Notes: generated by a model not told the origin, from the letters alone. Counted from the first letter of the stretch, positions 19,613-28,683 are shown. The stretch is DNA of 64,000 bases from DASTQL01 sp035462375 (GCA_035462375.1 DATHUJ010000124.1:18805-82804), one strand, 5' to 3'. Numbers and translations: made by a program.

Positions 19613-21171
19613 CCGATCGGCCCGAGGGCTTACCGGTCGGAGACCTGGCGGGCAGCGTTCCCGCCGACCCGGCGCCTCCCGCCGGGCAGCCGACGCCGGA
19701 CCACTTCCGACGCCTGCACCCCCTCACCCCGCTCCTGCGGGGCTGGGTCTGGCTGGTCGCCGCCGTGGCGTTCGGCGGCCAGGACGCGATCCGCGAGGGC
19801 GAGGTCTTGCGACTGGCGATCATCGCCCCGGTCGTGGCCGTCGTCGGCTTCGTCGCCGGGCTGGCCTCCTGGTGGTTCACTCGGTACGGGATCGACGGCG
19901 GCGACCTGCGGATCGACTCGGGCGTCGTCTTCCGGCGATCGCGCCGGGTCCGCCTGGACCGCCTCCAGGCGGTCGACGTGGTCCGGCCGCTCGCGGGACG
20001 CATCCTCGGGGTGAGCGAGCTCCGGCTCGAGGTCGCCGGCGGGGGGAGCACCGAGGCGCCGCTGGCCTACCTCTCCGCCGACGACGCGCTGGCCCTGCGG
20101 GCAGAGCTGCTCGCGCGCGCTGCCGGCATCGACGCCCACACGCCCGAGGCGCCGGAACGCCCGTTGCTCTCGGTCCCGCTCTCCGACCTCGTGGTGTCCA
20201 CGCTGCTGTCGGGCACCTTCGTGGTCGGCGCGCTCCTCGTCCTGGGCATGGGCGTCGCAGCAGGCCTGCTCGGCCCGCAGGAGATGGCGATCGGCGTGCT
20301 GCCGCTCATGCTCCCGGGGATCATCGCCGTCGTCAGCGCGCTCTACCAACAGGTGGTGCGCAACTTCGGGTTCACGATCGCAGAGTCGCCCGACGGGCTG
20401 CGCATCCGCAAGGGCCTGCTCGACACGACTGCACAGACCGTCCCACCCGGCCGGGTGCAGGGTGTCGCGCTGCACCAGCCGCTGCTGTGGCGGTGGCGCG
20501 ACTGGGTGCAGGTCAAGGTGGACGTGGCCGGTTACGCCGGGTCCCCGGGCGGGGAGGTGTCGACGTCGATCCTGCTGCCGGTCGGGACGCCGGCCGCCGC
20601 CCGCGACCTCGTGGCCCGGGCGCTGCCCGGTGCCGAGCCGCTGACCGTCCCCCTCGTGCCCGCCCCGCGCTCGGCCGTGTGGTTCGCACCGATCGCCTGG
20701 CGACGGCTCGCGTACGGCGTTGACGACCGGGTGGTCGTCGTCCGCGAGGGCGTCCTGCACCGAACCCTCACGGTGGTCCCGCACGCCAAGACGCAGAGCG
20801 TCCGCCTGCACCAGGGACCACTCCAGCGACGGCTGGACCTGGCGACGGCGTACGTGGACACCACGCCCGGCCCGGTCGACGCCGTCGTGCGCCACCGGCC
20901 AGCGGCCGAGGCCCGGGAGTTCGTCATGGACCAGGCCGACCGCTCCCGCGCCGCTCGCCGGGCCGACACCCCGGAGCGCTGGATGGTGCCCTCGGCCGCC
21001 GAAGCGGGACCCGCCGACGTCCCCGCGACGCCAGGTTCAGCCGAGGATCCCGTCCGCGTGACCGAGCCCGGGAGGGAGCTCGAGGCCGACGGCCTGCACG
21101 AGCCAACCGAAGCCCCCCAGGCCTCCCGGCCGGAGCAGCTCGGCCGCCTCGCCGGCCCGGACGAGCGCTGA
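19609..21171 (+). CDS. Large bacterial PH-domain membrane protein (YdbT-like)
   Basis: 520 residues with several bPH2 modules. The first transmembrane pair is at about 45-85, followed by PH domain 1 (YGIDGGDLRIDSGVVFRRSR). A second transmembrane pair lies at about 190-245, with PH domain 2 (FTIAESPDGLRIRKGLL) after it. A third PH-like region (GVDDRVVVVREGVLHRTLTV) is near 370-430. The last ~45 residues overlap the end of the convergent methyltransferase gene by 135 bp. It is coupled to the upstream YdbS-like gene. The acidic tail after residue 440 looks disordered. Confidence 0.85.
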   Translation: MTDRPEGLPVGDLAGSVPADPAPPAGQPTPDHFRRLHPLTPLLRGWVWLVAAVAFGGQDAIREGEVLRLAIIAPVVAVVGFVAGLASWWFTRYGIDGGDLRIDSGVVFRRSRRVRLDRLQAVDVVRPLAGRILGVSELRLEVAGGGSTEAPLAYLSADDALALRAELLARAAGIDAHTPEAPERPLLSVPLSDLVVSTLLSGTFVVGALLVLGMGVAAGLLGPQEMAIGVLPLMLPGIIAVVSALYQQVVRNFGFTIAESPDGLRIRKGLLDTTAQTVPPGRVQGVALHQPLLWRWRDWVQVKVDVAGYAGSPGGEVSTSILLPVGTPAAARDLVARALPGAEPLTVPLVPAPRSAVWFAPIAWRRLAYGVDDRVVVVREGVLHRTLTVVPHAKTQSVRLHQGPLQRRLDLATAYVDTTPGPVDAVVRHRPAAEAREFVMDQADRSRAARRADTPERWMVPSAAEAGPADVPATPGSAEDPVRVTEPGRELEADGLHEPTEAPQASRPEQLGRLAGPDER

Positions 21172-22035
21172 CAGGTAGCCACGAGGGTCCGACTGCGACA
21201 GCCCGTACGAGGGGAGCCGGCCGTCCACCCCGAGTGCGCGGAGGGCCGAGCGCTGGGTGGTGAGCACCGACGCCGTCGCACCGGACGCCGTCCCGGCCGC
21301 CGCGCACGAGTCCAGGGCAACGTGCGCCGTCAGGTCGCACGAGCCGTCGGGCACCGGGTCGACGAGCCGGCCGGCTCGGTAGCCCGACAGGGTGCCGCCG
21401 GGGGGGCGCGCGCCGAGCCGGTGCGCGTAGTCCACGGCGAGCACCACGCACCTGGAGACCGAACCCACCACACCGACCCAGGCGTCGTCCCGGTCCGTCC
21501 CGACCTCGGCTCGCGCGCCGGGCGGCGCCCCGGCGAGGTCCCACCACCGCGACAGCCAGGCGGTGGCAGGCTCGTCGGCGGCGCCGCCCAGCTTCTCCAC
21601 GCCCGTGATCGGGTCGACGTGCACCACTCGGACGACACCGTCCCTGCCCACCTCCACCACCTCGCAGGGCACGACGTCGAGCCACTCGTTGGCGACCACC
21701 AGGGCGTCGGTGGTGTCGGCTGGCAGTGACGTGCACCAGCCGACCCGCGGCGGCAGGTCCGCCGGCCGCGGCACCAGGTCGACCCCGAGCAGCTCCCAGG
21801 CGGGTTCGAGCCGTGCGACCTGCGCGAGCAGCTCGCCGCGACCCGCCCCGACGTCCACGACCCGGCGTAGACCTGCCGACCGGGCCAGCCGGACCAGTGC
21901 CCCGGCGAAGAGATCCGACGCGTGTACCGACGTCCGGAAGTGCGAGCCGGGCGTCTCGCGCCGGTAGAAGCCGTCGCGCCCGTAGAGCGCACGCCACCAG
22001 GCTTCCCGCCAGGTCGGCAGCCGCACTTCCTGCAC
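21037..22035 (-). CDS. SAM-dependent methyltransferase, MidA/NDUFAF7 family
   Basis: 332 residues. The SAM-binding motif I is VVDVGAGRGELL (about residues 59-70), preceded by the MidA-type ETPGSHFRTSVHASDLFAGAL. VVANEWLDVVPCEVVEV is the conserved NE-x-LD segment of this family, and GGTLSGYRAGRLV appears later. NDUFAF7/MidA dimethylates an Arg of the 49-kDa complex I subunit in mitochondria; the target would be the NuoD encoded 2 kb away. The GTG at 22035 follows TAGGGT (minus strand, 22044-22049) by 8 nt. Family membership is well supported; the substrate is inferred from context. Confidence 0.82.
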   Translation of the reverse strand: MQEVRLPTWREAWWRALYGRDGFYRRETPGSHFRTSVHASDLFAGALVRLARSAGLRRVVDVGAGRGELLAQVARLEPAWELLGVDLVPRPADLPPRVGWCTSLPADTTDALVVANEWLDVVPCEVVEVGRDGVVRVVHVDPITGVEKLGGAADEPATAWLSRWWDLAGAPPGARAEVGTDRDDAWVGVVGSVSRCVVLAVDYAHRLGARPPGGTLSGYRAGRLVDPVPDGSCDLTAHVALDSCAAAGTASGATASVLTTQRSALRALGVDGRLPSYGLSQSDPRGYLSALVRAGEAAELLRPGGLGGFGWLVQAVGLELPPGLGHADGILG

Positions 22036-22060
22036 GACGGCCGACCCTACGGGGAGCCGG

Positions 22061-22933
22061 TCAGACCCCGGGGTCGGGAGCGGTGGCGGCGGCGAGGGCG
22101 GCGAGCAGGTCGGCGCGGGCTTGCTCGATCGCGCCACGACGAGCCCTGAGCCCTTCGGCGCCGGCCCGTGCGTCGGTGGCCGTGTCCGCGTCCACGGCGG
22201 AGGTCAGGTCTCCGAGGCGCTCGCGCAGGAGGACTGCGCGAGCCCGCCGGTCGTCATCCGGTGCCGAGGAGGCGAGGGCGAACAGTTCCTCGTCGATGCC
22301 CAGCACCCGGGGTCGGCCGGCCGACCACAATGCCGCCGCCTCGGCCACCGTCCCGGCTCGCAGCACCGGTGCGACGAGCGATGCCTCGGCCCAACGCATC
22401 TCGCCGACGGCCGCGGTCAGCCGGTCCTCCCAGGCGGCCAGCGCGGCGCGTCGCCGGTTCCAGATCACCAGCAGCGCGACGACAGCGGCGAGGAGCAGGG
22501 CCGCGAGGAGCCACACCCACCAGGGCACCCCCTCGTCGTCCTGGGCGGCGGCCGCCGTGGCATCGGTTGCGGTCGGCGTCGGCGTGGCGTCCGGTGTGGG
22601 TTCCGAGGCCTCGGTCGGGCCGGCATCCTGGGTCGGCGGGACGACCGGGACGGCCGTGGTCGGGGGTGGGGCCGGTTCCTCGGTCGGCTGCGCCGGTTCC
22701 TGGGTCGGCTCCACCGGGTCGTCGGTGGGTCGCGGTGATCTGGTGGGCAGCGTGGGTAGCTCGGCTGTGATGTCCGGCGACGGGATATCCACCGTCGGCA
22801 TGTCGGTCGGCACCTGGGTCGGCAGCTCGGTCGGCAACGCCGGGAGCGACGGTCCGTCCTCACCGCAACCGGTGACCAGGGCGACCACCGCGAGAGCGAC
22901 GGCCGCGGCCACCGATCGCGATGGACCGGACAT
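22061..22933 (-). CDS. Predicted lipoprotein with Pro/Thr-rich stalk and internal membrane segment
   Basis: 290 residues. A signal peptide ends in lipobox VTGC (Cys about residue 23). A long Pro/Thr/Glu repeat-like stalk (about 28-135) follows, then a hydrophobic segment, WWVWLLAALLLAAVVALLV (about 140-160), and a helical C-terminal domain of about 120 residues rich in Ala/Arg/Asp. Both a lipid anchor and a transmembrane helix would place the stalk outside and the C-terminal domain in the cytoplasm. It ends 25 bp before the MidA gene on the same strand. I do not recognise the family. Confidence 0.65.
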   Translation of the reverse strand: MSGPSRSVAAAVALAVVALVTGCGEDGPSLPALPTELPTQVPTDMPTVDIPSPDITAELPTLPTRSPRPTDDPVEPTQEPAQPTEEPAPPPTTAVPVVPPTQDAGPTEASEPTPDATPTPTATDATAAAAQDDEGVPWWVWLLAALLLAAVVALLVIWNRRRAALAAWEDRLTAAVGEMRWAEASLVAPVLRAGTVAEAAALWSAGRPRVLGIDEELFALASSAPDDDRRARAVLLRERLGDLTSAVDADTATDARAGAEGLRARRGAIEQARADLLAALAAATAPDPGV

Positions 22934-23044
22934 TCACTGCCTCCTCGGCGGATCGGGCTGACTCCGGGCCGCGCCTCGGCAGGTCTACCACGGGAGCGGG
23001 GATCGGACCCCACGCTGGGCCGGCGTCACCCGGTCGGCAGCGCC

Positions 23045-23094
23045 GTGACCTCGGTCACGACGGAAGTCCAGAGTGTCCGCCGACGTTGTACCGT
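23045..23094 (+). promoter_or_regulatory. Promoter and palindrome upstream of the DUF2520-panC-nad-coaX operon
   Basis: GTGACC-TC-GGTCAC (23045-23058) is a perfect 14-bp palindrome. An extended -10, TGTACCGT (TACCGT 23089-23094), follows, putting the palindrome over or just upstream of the -35 position. The leader would be about 60 nt, ending with a GGAAAGGA ribosome binding site before the ATG at 23160. The arrangement fits a repressor or activator operator; the regulator is unknown. Confidence 0.45.
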
Positions 23095-23159
23095 GCACGG
23101 AGACGACCGTGTCGAGTACGTCCGGTACCCGCGAGGGACTGGAACGGAAAGGACAGGCC

Positions 23160-24068
23160 ATGGCAGCGACCCCTGCCGACACCCCTGCACGGCTGCGCGT
23201 CGGCGTCGTGGGCACCGGACGCGTCGGCGCCGTCCTCGGCGCCGCCCTGGCCCGCGCGGGCCACCGCGTCGTGGCGGCCTACGGCGTCTCCGACGCCAGC
23301 CGAGAGCGGGCGGCCGCGCTCCTGCCGGGCGTGCCCCTGCGCACCCCCGCCGAGGTGCTCGAGGCCGCCGAGCTGGTCCTGCTGACCGTCCCCGACGACC
23401 CGCTGCCCCGGCTCGTCGACGGCCTCGTCGCCACCGGCGCCGTCCGGCCCGGTCAGCTGCTGGCCCACACGAGCGGCCGGTTCGGCGCTGCGGTGCTCGA
23501 ACGGGCCACGCGTGCGGGGGCACTGCCGCTCGCGCTCCACCCGGCCATGACCTTCACCGGCACGGCCGTCGACCTGGAGCGCCTGCCCGGCGCGACCTTC
23601 GGCGTGACCGCGCCGGAGCCGCTGTGGCCGGTGGCCGAGGCGCTGGTCGTCGAGATGGGCTCCGAGCCGGTGCGCGTCGCCGAGGAGGCCCGCGGCCTCT
23701 ACCACGCCGCGCTCGCCCACGGCGCCAACCACCTGGTCACGCTGGTGGCCGACTCGCTCGACCTGCTCCGCGCCGCAGGCGTCGAGGACCCCGCCAAGAG
23801 CCTGGCGCCGTTGCTCTCCGCTGCGTTGGACAACGCCCTCCGGTCCGGCGATGCCGCCCTCACGGGCCCCGTGGCCCGCGCCGACGCCGGCACGGTGGCC
23901 ACCCACGTCGAGGAGATTACCCGGGTCGCCCCGGAGGCTGCCGGCACCTACGTGGTGCTGGCCCGACGCACGGCGGCCCGGGCGCTGGCGTCCGGACGGC
24001 TCCGCGCCACCGACGCCGAGCCACTGCTCGACGCACTCGCCGCCCGTCCCGACGAGGCACGTACGTGA
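23160..24068 (+). CDS. Rossmann-fold DUF2520 protein (ketopantoate reductase-like)
   Basis: 302 residues. The N-terminal NAD(P)-binding motif is VGVVGTGRVGAVLGAAL (about 14-30). VLLTVPDDPLPRLVDGL and LPLALHPAMTFTGT precede the helical C-terminal DUF2520 domain with YHAALAHGANHLVTLV. It is related to dehydrogenases of the ketopantoate reductase/6-phosphogluconate type and frequently precedes panC in actinobacteria. A role in pantothenate synthesis (replacing PanE) is plausible but unproven. The TGA overlaps the panC GTG. Confidence 0.85.
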   Translation: MAATPADTPARLRVGVVGTGRVGAVLGAALARAGHRVVAAYGVSDASRERAAALLPGVPLRTPAEVLEAAELVLLTVPDDPLPRLVDGLVATGAVRPGQLLAHTSGRFGAAVLERATRAGALPLALHPAMTFTGTAVDLERLPGATFGVTAPEPLWPVAEALVVEMGSEPVRVAEEARGLYHAALAHGANHLVTLVADSLDLLRAAGVEDPAKSLAPLLSAALDNALRSGDAALTGPVARADAGTVATHVEEITRVAPEAAGTYVVLARRTAARALASGRLRATDAEPLLDALAARPDEART

Positions 24069-24964
24069 GCGTGCCCCGGCTCGTCCGGACCCGCGCGGAC
24101 CTGCTCGAGGACCAGCTCGCGCACGACGTGCCCGAGACGGCGGTCGTGATGACCATGGGCGCCCTGCACGAGGGCCACGCCACCCTGGTGCGGGCCGCCC
24201 GCGACGCTGTCGGCCCTGACGGCACCGTCACGGTCACCGTCTTCGTCAACCCCCTCCAGTTCGGGGCGGGCGAGGACCTGGACCGCTACCCCCGCACGCT
24301 GGAGGCCGATCTCGACCTGTGCGCGCGCGAGGGCGTGGACAGGGTCTTCGCGCCAGGCGTCGGGGAGATGTACCCCGCCGGGGAGCCAGTCGTCCGCATC
24401 CACCCGGGACGGCTCGGTCGCGAGCTCGAGGGCGCCGCACGGCCCGGCCACTTCTCCGGTGTGCTCACCGTCGTCGGCAAGCTGCTGCACCTGGTGCACC
24501 CCACGTACGCCGTCTTCGGCGAGAAGGACTACCAGCAGTTGGCGCTCGTCCGGCGGATGGTGGTCGACCTCGACTGGCCGTACGAGGTCGTCGGTGTGCC
24601 GACGGAACGGGAACCCGACGGACTCGCGATGTCCAGCCGCAACCGCTACCTGTCGGCGGCGCAACGGGCGCAGGCGACGAGCCTGTCGACCGCACTGCGC
24701 GCGGGGGAGGCGGCAGGGGCGGGTGGGGGGCCGGCGGTGCTCGCAGCCGCGAGGCGAGTACTGGAGGCGGCCGACGGGGTCGACGTCGACTACCTCGAGC
24801 TCCGTGGCCCGGACCTCGAGCCGGCGCCCGACACCGGGGCCGCGCGCCTGCTCGTGGCCGCCCGAGTCGGCACCACGCGGCTGATCGACAACATCGGGCT
24901 CACGCTGGCGCCGACCCGGGTGACCGACCCGGGCGCGCGTCCGGGCGCTACCGTCGCGCGGTGA
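24065..24964 (+). CDS. panC: Pantothenate synthetase
   Basis: Condenses pantoate with beta-alanine using ATP, via a pantoyl adenylate. Motifs: MTMGALHEGHATLVRAA (HxGH), FVNPLQFGAGEDLDRYPR, HFSGVLTVVGKLLHLVHP, GEKDYQQL and the KMSKS-like GLAMSSRNRYLS. 299 residues. The GTG overlaps the upstream stop and its own TGA overlaps the nadB GTG. panB and panD are not in the window. Confidence 0.96.
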   Translation: MSVPRLVRTRADLLEDQLAHDVPETAVVMTMGALHEGHATLVRAARDAVGPDGTVTVTVFVNPLQFGAGEDLDRYPRTLEADLDLCAREGVDRVFAPGVGEMYPAGEPVVRIHPGRLGRELEGAARPGHFSGVLTVVGKLLHLVHPTYAVFGEKDYQQLALVRRMVVDLDWPYEVVGVPTEREPDGLAMSSRNRYLSAAQRAQATSLSTALRAGEAAGAGGGPAVLAAARRVLEAADGVDVDYLELRGPDLEPAPDTGAARLLVAARVGTTRLIDNIGLTLAPTRVTDPGARPGATVAR

Positions 24965-26628
24965 CCCTCACGCTGCCCCGGCGGCTCGCCGCCTCCGCGC
25001 CGGGGTGGATCACGCAGGCCGACGTCGTCGTCGTCGGCAGCGGGATCGCCGGGCTCACCGTCGCCCTCGAGGCCCGCAAGGCCGGGCGCGTCCTCCTCGT
25101 CACCAAGACGCGGCTCGACGCCGGCTCGACCGCCTGGGCGCAGGGGGGCATCGCGGCCGCGCTCGACCCGGAGGACAGCCCCGAGGAGCACCTGGCCGAC
25201 ACGCTCGTGGCGGGAGCCGGGCTCTGCGACGAGGAGGCGGTCCGGGCCCTGGTCACCGAGGGCCCGCGTCGGGTCCGTGAGCTCGTGGCCATGGGCGCGT
25301 CCTTCGAGCTCGCGCCGGACGGGACCATCGCCCTCACCCGCGAGGGCGGCCACCTCCGCGACCGGATCGCGCACGCCGGCGGGGACGCCACGGGTCGCGA
25401 GATCCAGCGGGCCCTCATGGAGGCGCTGCGCGAGGTGCACGACGACCCCCACATCGAGGTGGTGGAGCACGCGCTCGTCATCGACGTACTCACCGCCGCC
25501 GACGGGCGGGCTTGCGGCGTCACCCTGCACGTCATCGGCGAGGGTGCCCGCGACGGTGTCGGCGCAGTGCTCGGGCGGGCGGTCGTCCTGGCCACCGGAG
25601 GGCTCGGCCAGGTCTACGCCTCCACCACCAACCCCCCCGTGGCCACCGGCGACGGGATGGCCGCCGCGCTGCGGGCTGGCGCCGAGCTGGCGGACCTGGA
25701 GTTCGTCCAGTTCCACCCCACGGTCCTGTGGCTGGGGCGGGCCGCCAAGGGCCAGCAACCCCTCATCTCCGAGGCCGTACGGGGAGAGGGCGCCGTCCTA
25801 CGTGACGTCGAAGGCCGCCGGTTCATGGCCGGGCGGCACGAGCTGGCCGACCTCGCGCCCCGTGACGTCGTGGCCAAGGGCGTCGTCACCGCCATGCAGG
25901 AGACCGGCGCCGAGCACGTCTGGCTCGACGCCCGGTCCCTCGGGGCGGAGTTCCTCGAGGAGCGCTTCCCGGGGATCGTGGCCAGCTGCCGCTCGTACGG
26001 CTTCGACCCCGCCACGGACCTGGTCCCGGTCGCACCCGCCCAGCACTACGCCAGCGGCGGGGTCCGGACCGATCTGACCGGGCGCACCAGCGTCCCCGGC
26101 CTCTACGCCTGCGGCGAGGTCTCGTGCACCGGCGTGCACGGCGCGAACCGGCTGGCTTCCAACAGCCTGCTCGAGGGCCTGGTCTACGGGCACCGGATCG
26201 CCGTCGACATCGCCGAGTGCGAACTACCGCCGCAGGGCGGACCAGAGGAGCGCGGCGGTCCCGCGGGCCTGCTCGCTCCGGACGCCCGTCTCTTCGTGCA
26301 GGGCGCGATGACGGCCGGCGCGGGCGTCCTCCGTACGGGGGAGAGCCTGGCGACGGCCGAGATCCGGCTGGCCCGGCTGGCCGAGGAGCGGCGGAGCCGT
26401 GCGCCGACGACCGAAGCCTGGGAGACCACGAACCTGCAGCAGGTGGGCGCCGTGCTTGCCCGCCACGCCGCGCTTCGCGTGGAGACCCGAGGCGGCCACT
26501 GGCGCGAGGACCACCCCGAGCGGGACGACGAGCACTGGCTCGGCCATCTCGTCACGCGACTCGATCCCGCCGGCGAGGTTCGTACCGACTTCCGGCCGCT
26601 GCCGGCGACGACCCCGGAGAGCCGATGA
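24961..26628 (+). CDS. nadB: L-aspartate oxidase
   Basis: FAD enzyme making iminoaspartate from aspartate, the first step of de novo NAD synthesis. The FAD-binding motif is DVVVVGSGIAGLTVALEA (about 21-38). Next comes STAWAQGGIAAAL, then ALTREGGHLRDRIAHAGGDATG around the active-site region. ASGGVRTDLTGRTSVPGLYACGE and SCTGVHGANRLASNSLLEG are C-terminal FAD contacts. 555 residues. The GTG overlaps the panC stop and also follows TACCGT (24949-24954) by 6 nt, so an internal promoter is possible. nadA is absent here and must be elsewhere. Confidence 0.95.
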   Translation: MTLTLPRRLAASAPGWITQADVVVVGSGIAGLTVALEARKAGRVLLVTKTRLDAGSTAWAQGGIAAALDPEDSPEEHLADTLVAGAGLCDEEAVRALVTEGPRRVRELVAMGASFELAPDGTIALTREGGHLRDRIAHAGGDATGREIQRALMEALREVHDDPHIEVVEHALVIDVLTAADGRACGVTLHVIGEGARDGVGAVLGRAVVLATGGLGQVYASTTNPPVATGDGMAAALRAGAELADLEFVQFHPTVLWLGRAAKGQQPLISEAVRGEGAVLRDVEGRRFMAGRHELADLAPRDVVAKGVVTAMQETGAEHVWLDARSLGAEFLEERFPGIVASCRSYGFDPATDLVPVAPAQHYASGGVRTDLTGRTSVPGLYACGEVSCTGVHGANRLASNSLLEGLVYGHRIAVDIAECELPPQGGPEERGGPAGLLAPDARLFVQGAMTAGAGVLRTGESLATAEIRLARLAEERRSRAPTTEAWETTNLQQVGAVLARHAALRVETRGGHWREDHPERDDEHWLGHLVTRLDPAGEVRTDFRPLPATTPESR

Positions 26629-27512
26629 CCCTACCCCCCGACCTGGCCGCTCGCCTGCGAGCGGCCGGGCTCGACCCCGCGTATGTGGAGGACCTGGTGC
26701 GCGCGGCACTGGACGAGGACCTGGCCGGCGGGGTGGACGTCACGAGCGAGGCGACGGTCCCGGCCGACCGGCAGGGGACGGCCGACCTGGTGGCCCGGGC
26801 CGACGGGGTCGTGGCCGGTCTCCCGGTCGCCGAGGCGGTCCTGACGTGTGCAGCCGCTGCCGAGCTCGACGTCGAGCAGCGGGCCACGGACGGCGACCGG
26901 GTCACCCGCGGCGACGTGCTCGTGTCGGTGACCGGGTCGATCCGGGCCCTGCTGCTCGGCGAGCGCACCGCGCTCAACCTGCTCTGTCACCTCTCCGGGG
27001 TCGCCACGGCCACTCGCCGCTGGGCCGACGCCCTCGAGGGCACCGGGGCGGTGGTCCGCGACACGCGCAAGACCACACCGCTGCTGCGGCCGCTGGAGAA
27101 GTACGCGGTCCGCTGCGGTGGCGGCGAGAACCACCGGATGTCGCTGTCGGACGCGGCCCTGGTCAAGGACAACCACGTCCTCGCGGCCGGCGGCGTGGTC
27201 GCCGCGTACCGCAAGGTCGTCGAGCGGTTCCCGGGCGTACCCGTCGAGGTCGAGGTGGACGACGTCACGGGGGCGGTCGAGGCGGTGGAGGCCGGCGCCG
27301 TCCTGGTCCTGCTCGACAACATGTCGCCCGAGCAGGTGCGCGAGGCCGTGGGTGCGGTGGCCGGCCGGGCGCGGCTCGAGGTGAGCGGCGGGCTGTCGCT
27401 GGACAGCGCCCGGGCGTACGGGGAGACCGGTGTCGACTACCTGGCGGTGGGGGCCCTCACCCATTCGGCCCCGGTGCTCGACCTGGCCCTGGACCTGCGG
27501 GAGGTGGGCTGA
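26625..27512 (+). CDS. nadC: Nicotinate-nucleotide pyrophosphorylase (quinolinate phosphoribosyltransferase)
   Basis: Converts quinolinate and PRPP to nicotinate mononucleotide. Motifs: LDEDLAGGVDVTSEA near the N-terminus, GERTALNLLCHLSGVATATR, RDTRKTTPLLRPLEKYAVR, GGGENHRMSLSDAALVKDNH and the C-terminal EVSGGLSLDSARAYGETGVD. 295 residues. The ATG overlaps the nadB stop (ATGA), and the coaX GTG follows directly after its TGA. Confidence 0.96.
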   Translation: MTLPPDLAARLRAAGLDPAYVEDLVRAALDEDLAGGVDVTSEATVPADRQGTADLVARADGVVAGLPVAEAVLTCAAAAELDVEQRATDGDRVTRGDVLVSVTGSIRALLLGERTALNLLCHLSGVATATRRWADALEGTGAVVRDTRKTTPLLRPLEKYAVRCGGGENHRMSLSDAALVKDNHVLAAGGVVAAYRKVVERFPGVPVEVEVDDVTGAVEAVEAGAVLVLLDNMSPEQVREAVGAVAGRARLEVSGGLSLDSARAYGETGVDYLAVGALTHSAPVLDLALDLREVG

Positions 27513-28304
27513 GTGCTGCTCGCCATCGACGTCGGCAACACCCAGACCGTGCTCGGGCTCCTGGACGGTCCGACCGACGACATCCGCGTGGTCGAGCACT
27601 GGCGGGTCGCGACCGACGAGCGGCGCACGGCCGACGAGATGATGGTGCTGCTGCGCGGCCTGCTCTCGCAGCACCACGAGGACGGGGACGAGGTGGTGAC
27701 CGGCATCTCGCTCTGCTCGACGGTCCCCTCGGTGCTGCACGAGATGCGTGACATGGTCGCGCGGTACTACGGCACCGTGCCGTCCGTGGTGGTCGAGCCC
27801 GGGGTACGTACCGGCGTCCCCGTACTCATGGACAACCCGCGCGAGGTCGGGACCGACCGCATCGTCAACGCGCTGGCCGCGGTCCACCTCTTCGGCGGCC
27901 CGTGCATCGTCGTGGACTTCGGTACCGCGACGACCTTCGACGTGGTGTCACGCCGGGGCGAGTACGTGGGCGGGGCCATCGCCCCGGGCATCGGCGTCTC
28001 GCTGGACGCCCTCGGCGAGGCGGGGGCGCAGCTGCGCAAGGTGGAGTTCGTCCGGCCGCGGACGGTGATCGCCAAGAACACCGTCGAGGCGCTCCAGTCC
28101 GGCGCCCTGTACGGCTTCACCGGCCAGGTCGACGGGATCGTGGAGCGGATGGCGGGGGAGCTCGGGCTGCGCCTCGACGAGATCACGGTCGTCGCGACCG
28201 GGGGGCTGGCCGGGCTGGTCGTCGACGAGTCGCGGACGGTCGACCGGTGGGAGCCGTGGCTGACCCTGATCGGCCTGCGGCTGGTGCACGACCGGAACGC
28301 CTGA
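27513..28304 (+). CDS. coaX: Type III pantothenate kinase
   Basis: Phosphorylates pantothenate, the first step of coenzyme A synthesis. It belongs to the ASKHA fold: MLLAIDVGNTQTVLGLL (phosphate-1), VGTDRIVNALAAV, CIVVDFGTATTFDVV (phosphate-2), YVGGAIAPGIGVSLDAL and VVATGGLAGLV. 263 residues. It starts at the base following the nadC stop, so pantothenate made by PanC is used by the product of the same operon. Confidence 0.96.
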   Translation: MLLAIDVGNTQTVLGLLDGPTDDIRVVEHWRVATDERRTADEMMVLLRGLLSQHHEDGDEVVTGISLCSTVPSVLHEMRDMVARYYGTVPSVVVEPGVRTGVPVLMDNPREVGTDRIVNALAAVHLFGGPCIVVDFGTATTFDVVSRRGEYVGGAIAPGIGVSLDALGEAGAQLRKVEFVRPRTVIAKNTVEALQSGALYGFTGQVDGIVERMAGELGLRLDEITVVATGGLAGLVVDESRTVDRWEPWLTLIGLRLVHDRNA

Positions 28305-28344
28305 CCGCGGCCGGACGCCTGCCTCGTCGGGGCGAGAGGTTGGG

Positions 28345-28683
28345 CTAGAGGTCTGCCGGAGAGGCTGGGCTGTGCTCGGCGAAGGACCAGCCCGCCCGCT
28401 CCAGCGCACGGTGCGCGGCCCCGGACAGCGCGGACATCTGGAGGTCGAACCCGTGCCGGCGGCCGCGTTCGGCCAGCGCGTGCAGGAAGTCGACTCCGGC
28501 GCTGTCCATGGACTCCACGGCGTGCATGTCGACGATCGCCCGGTCGAGCATGTTCAGGTGCTCGAGGGCGTCGACGTCCTCCACCGCCTGGTCCAGGGCT
28601 GCCCGCATGGAGTCGTCCACCGTCCCCCCGAGGAACACGACGATCTCCCGCTGCCCGCGGTCCACCACTCGTACGTCACCCAT
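28345..28683 (-). CDS. STAS-domain protein (anti-sigma factor antagonist type)
   Basis: 112 residues forming a single STAS domain. VDMHAVESMDSAGVDFLHAL contains the Ser that is normally phosphorylated by an anti-sigma kinase. ATG 28683 has GGAGGTG 7 nt upstream. There is no anti-sigma kinase or sigma factor next to it, so its partner is encoded elsewhere. It is divergent from lysS. Confidence 0.8.
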   Translation of the reverse strand: MGDVRVVDRGQREIVVFLGGTVDDSMRAALDQAVEDVDALEHLNMLDRAIVDMHAVESMDSAGVDFLHALAERGRRHGFDLQMSALSGAAHRALERAGWSFAEHSPASPADL

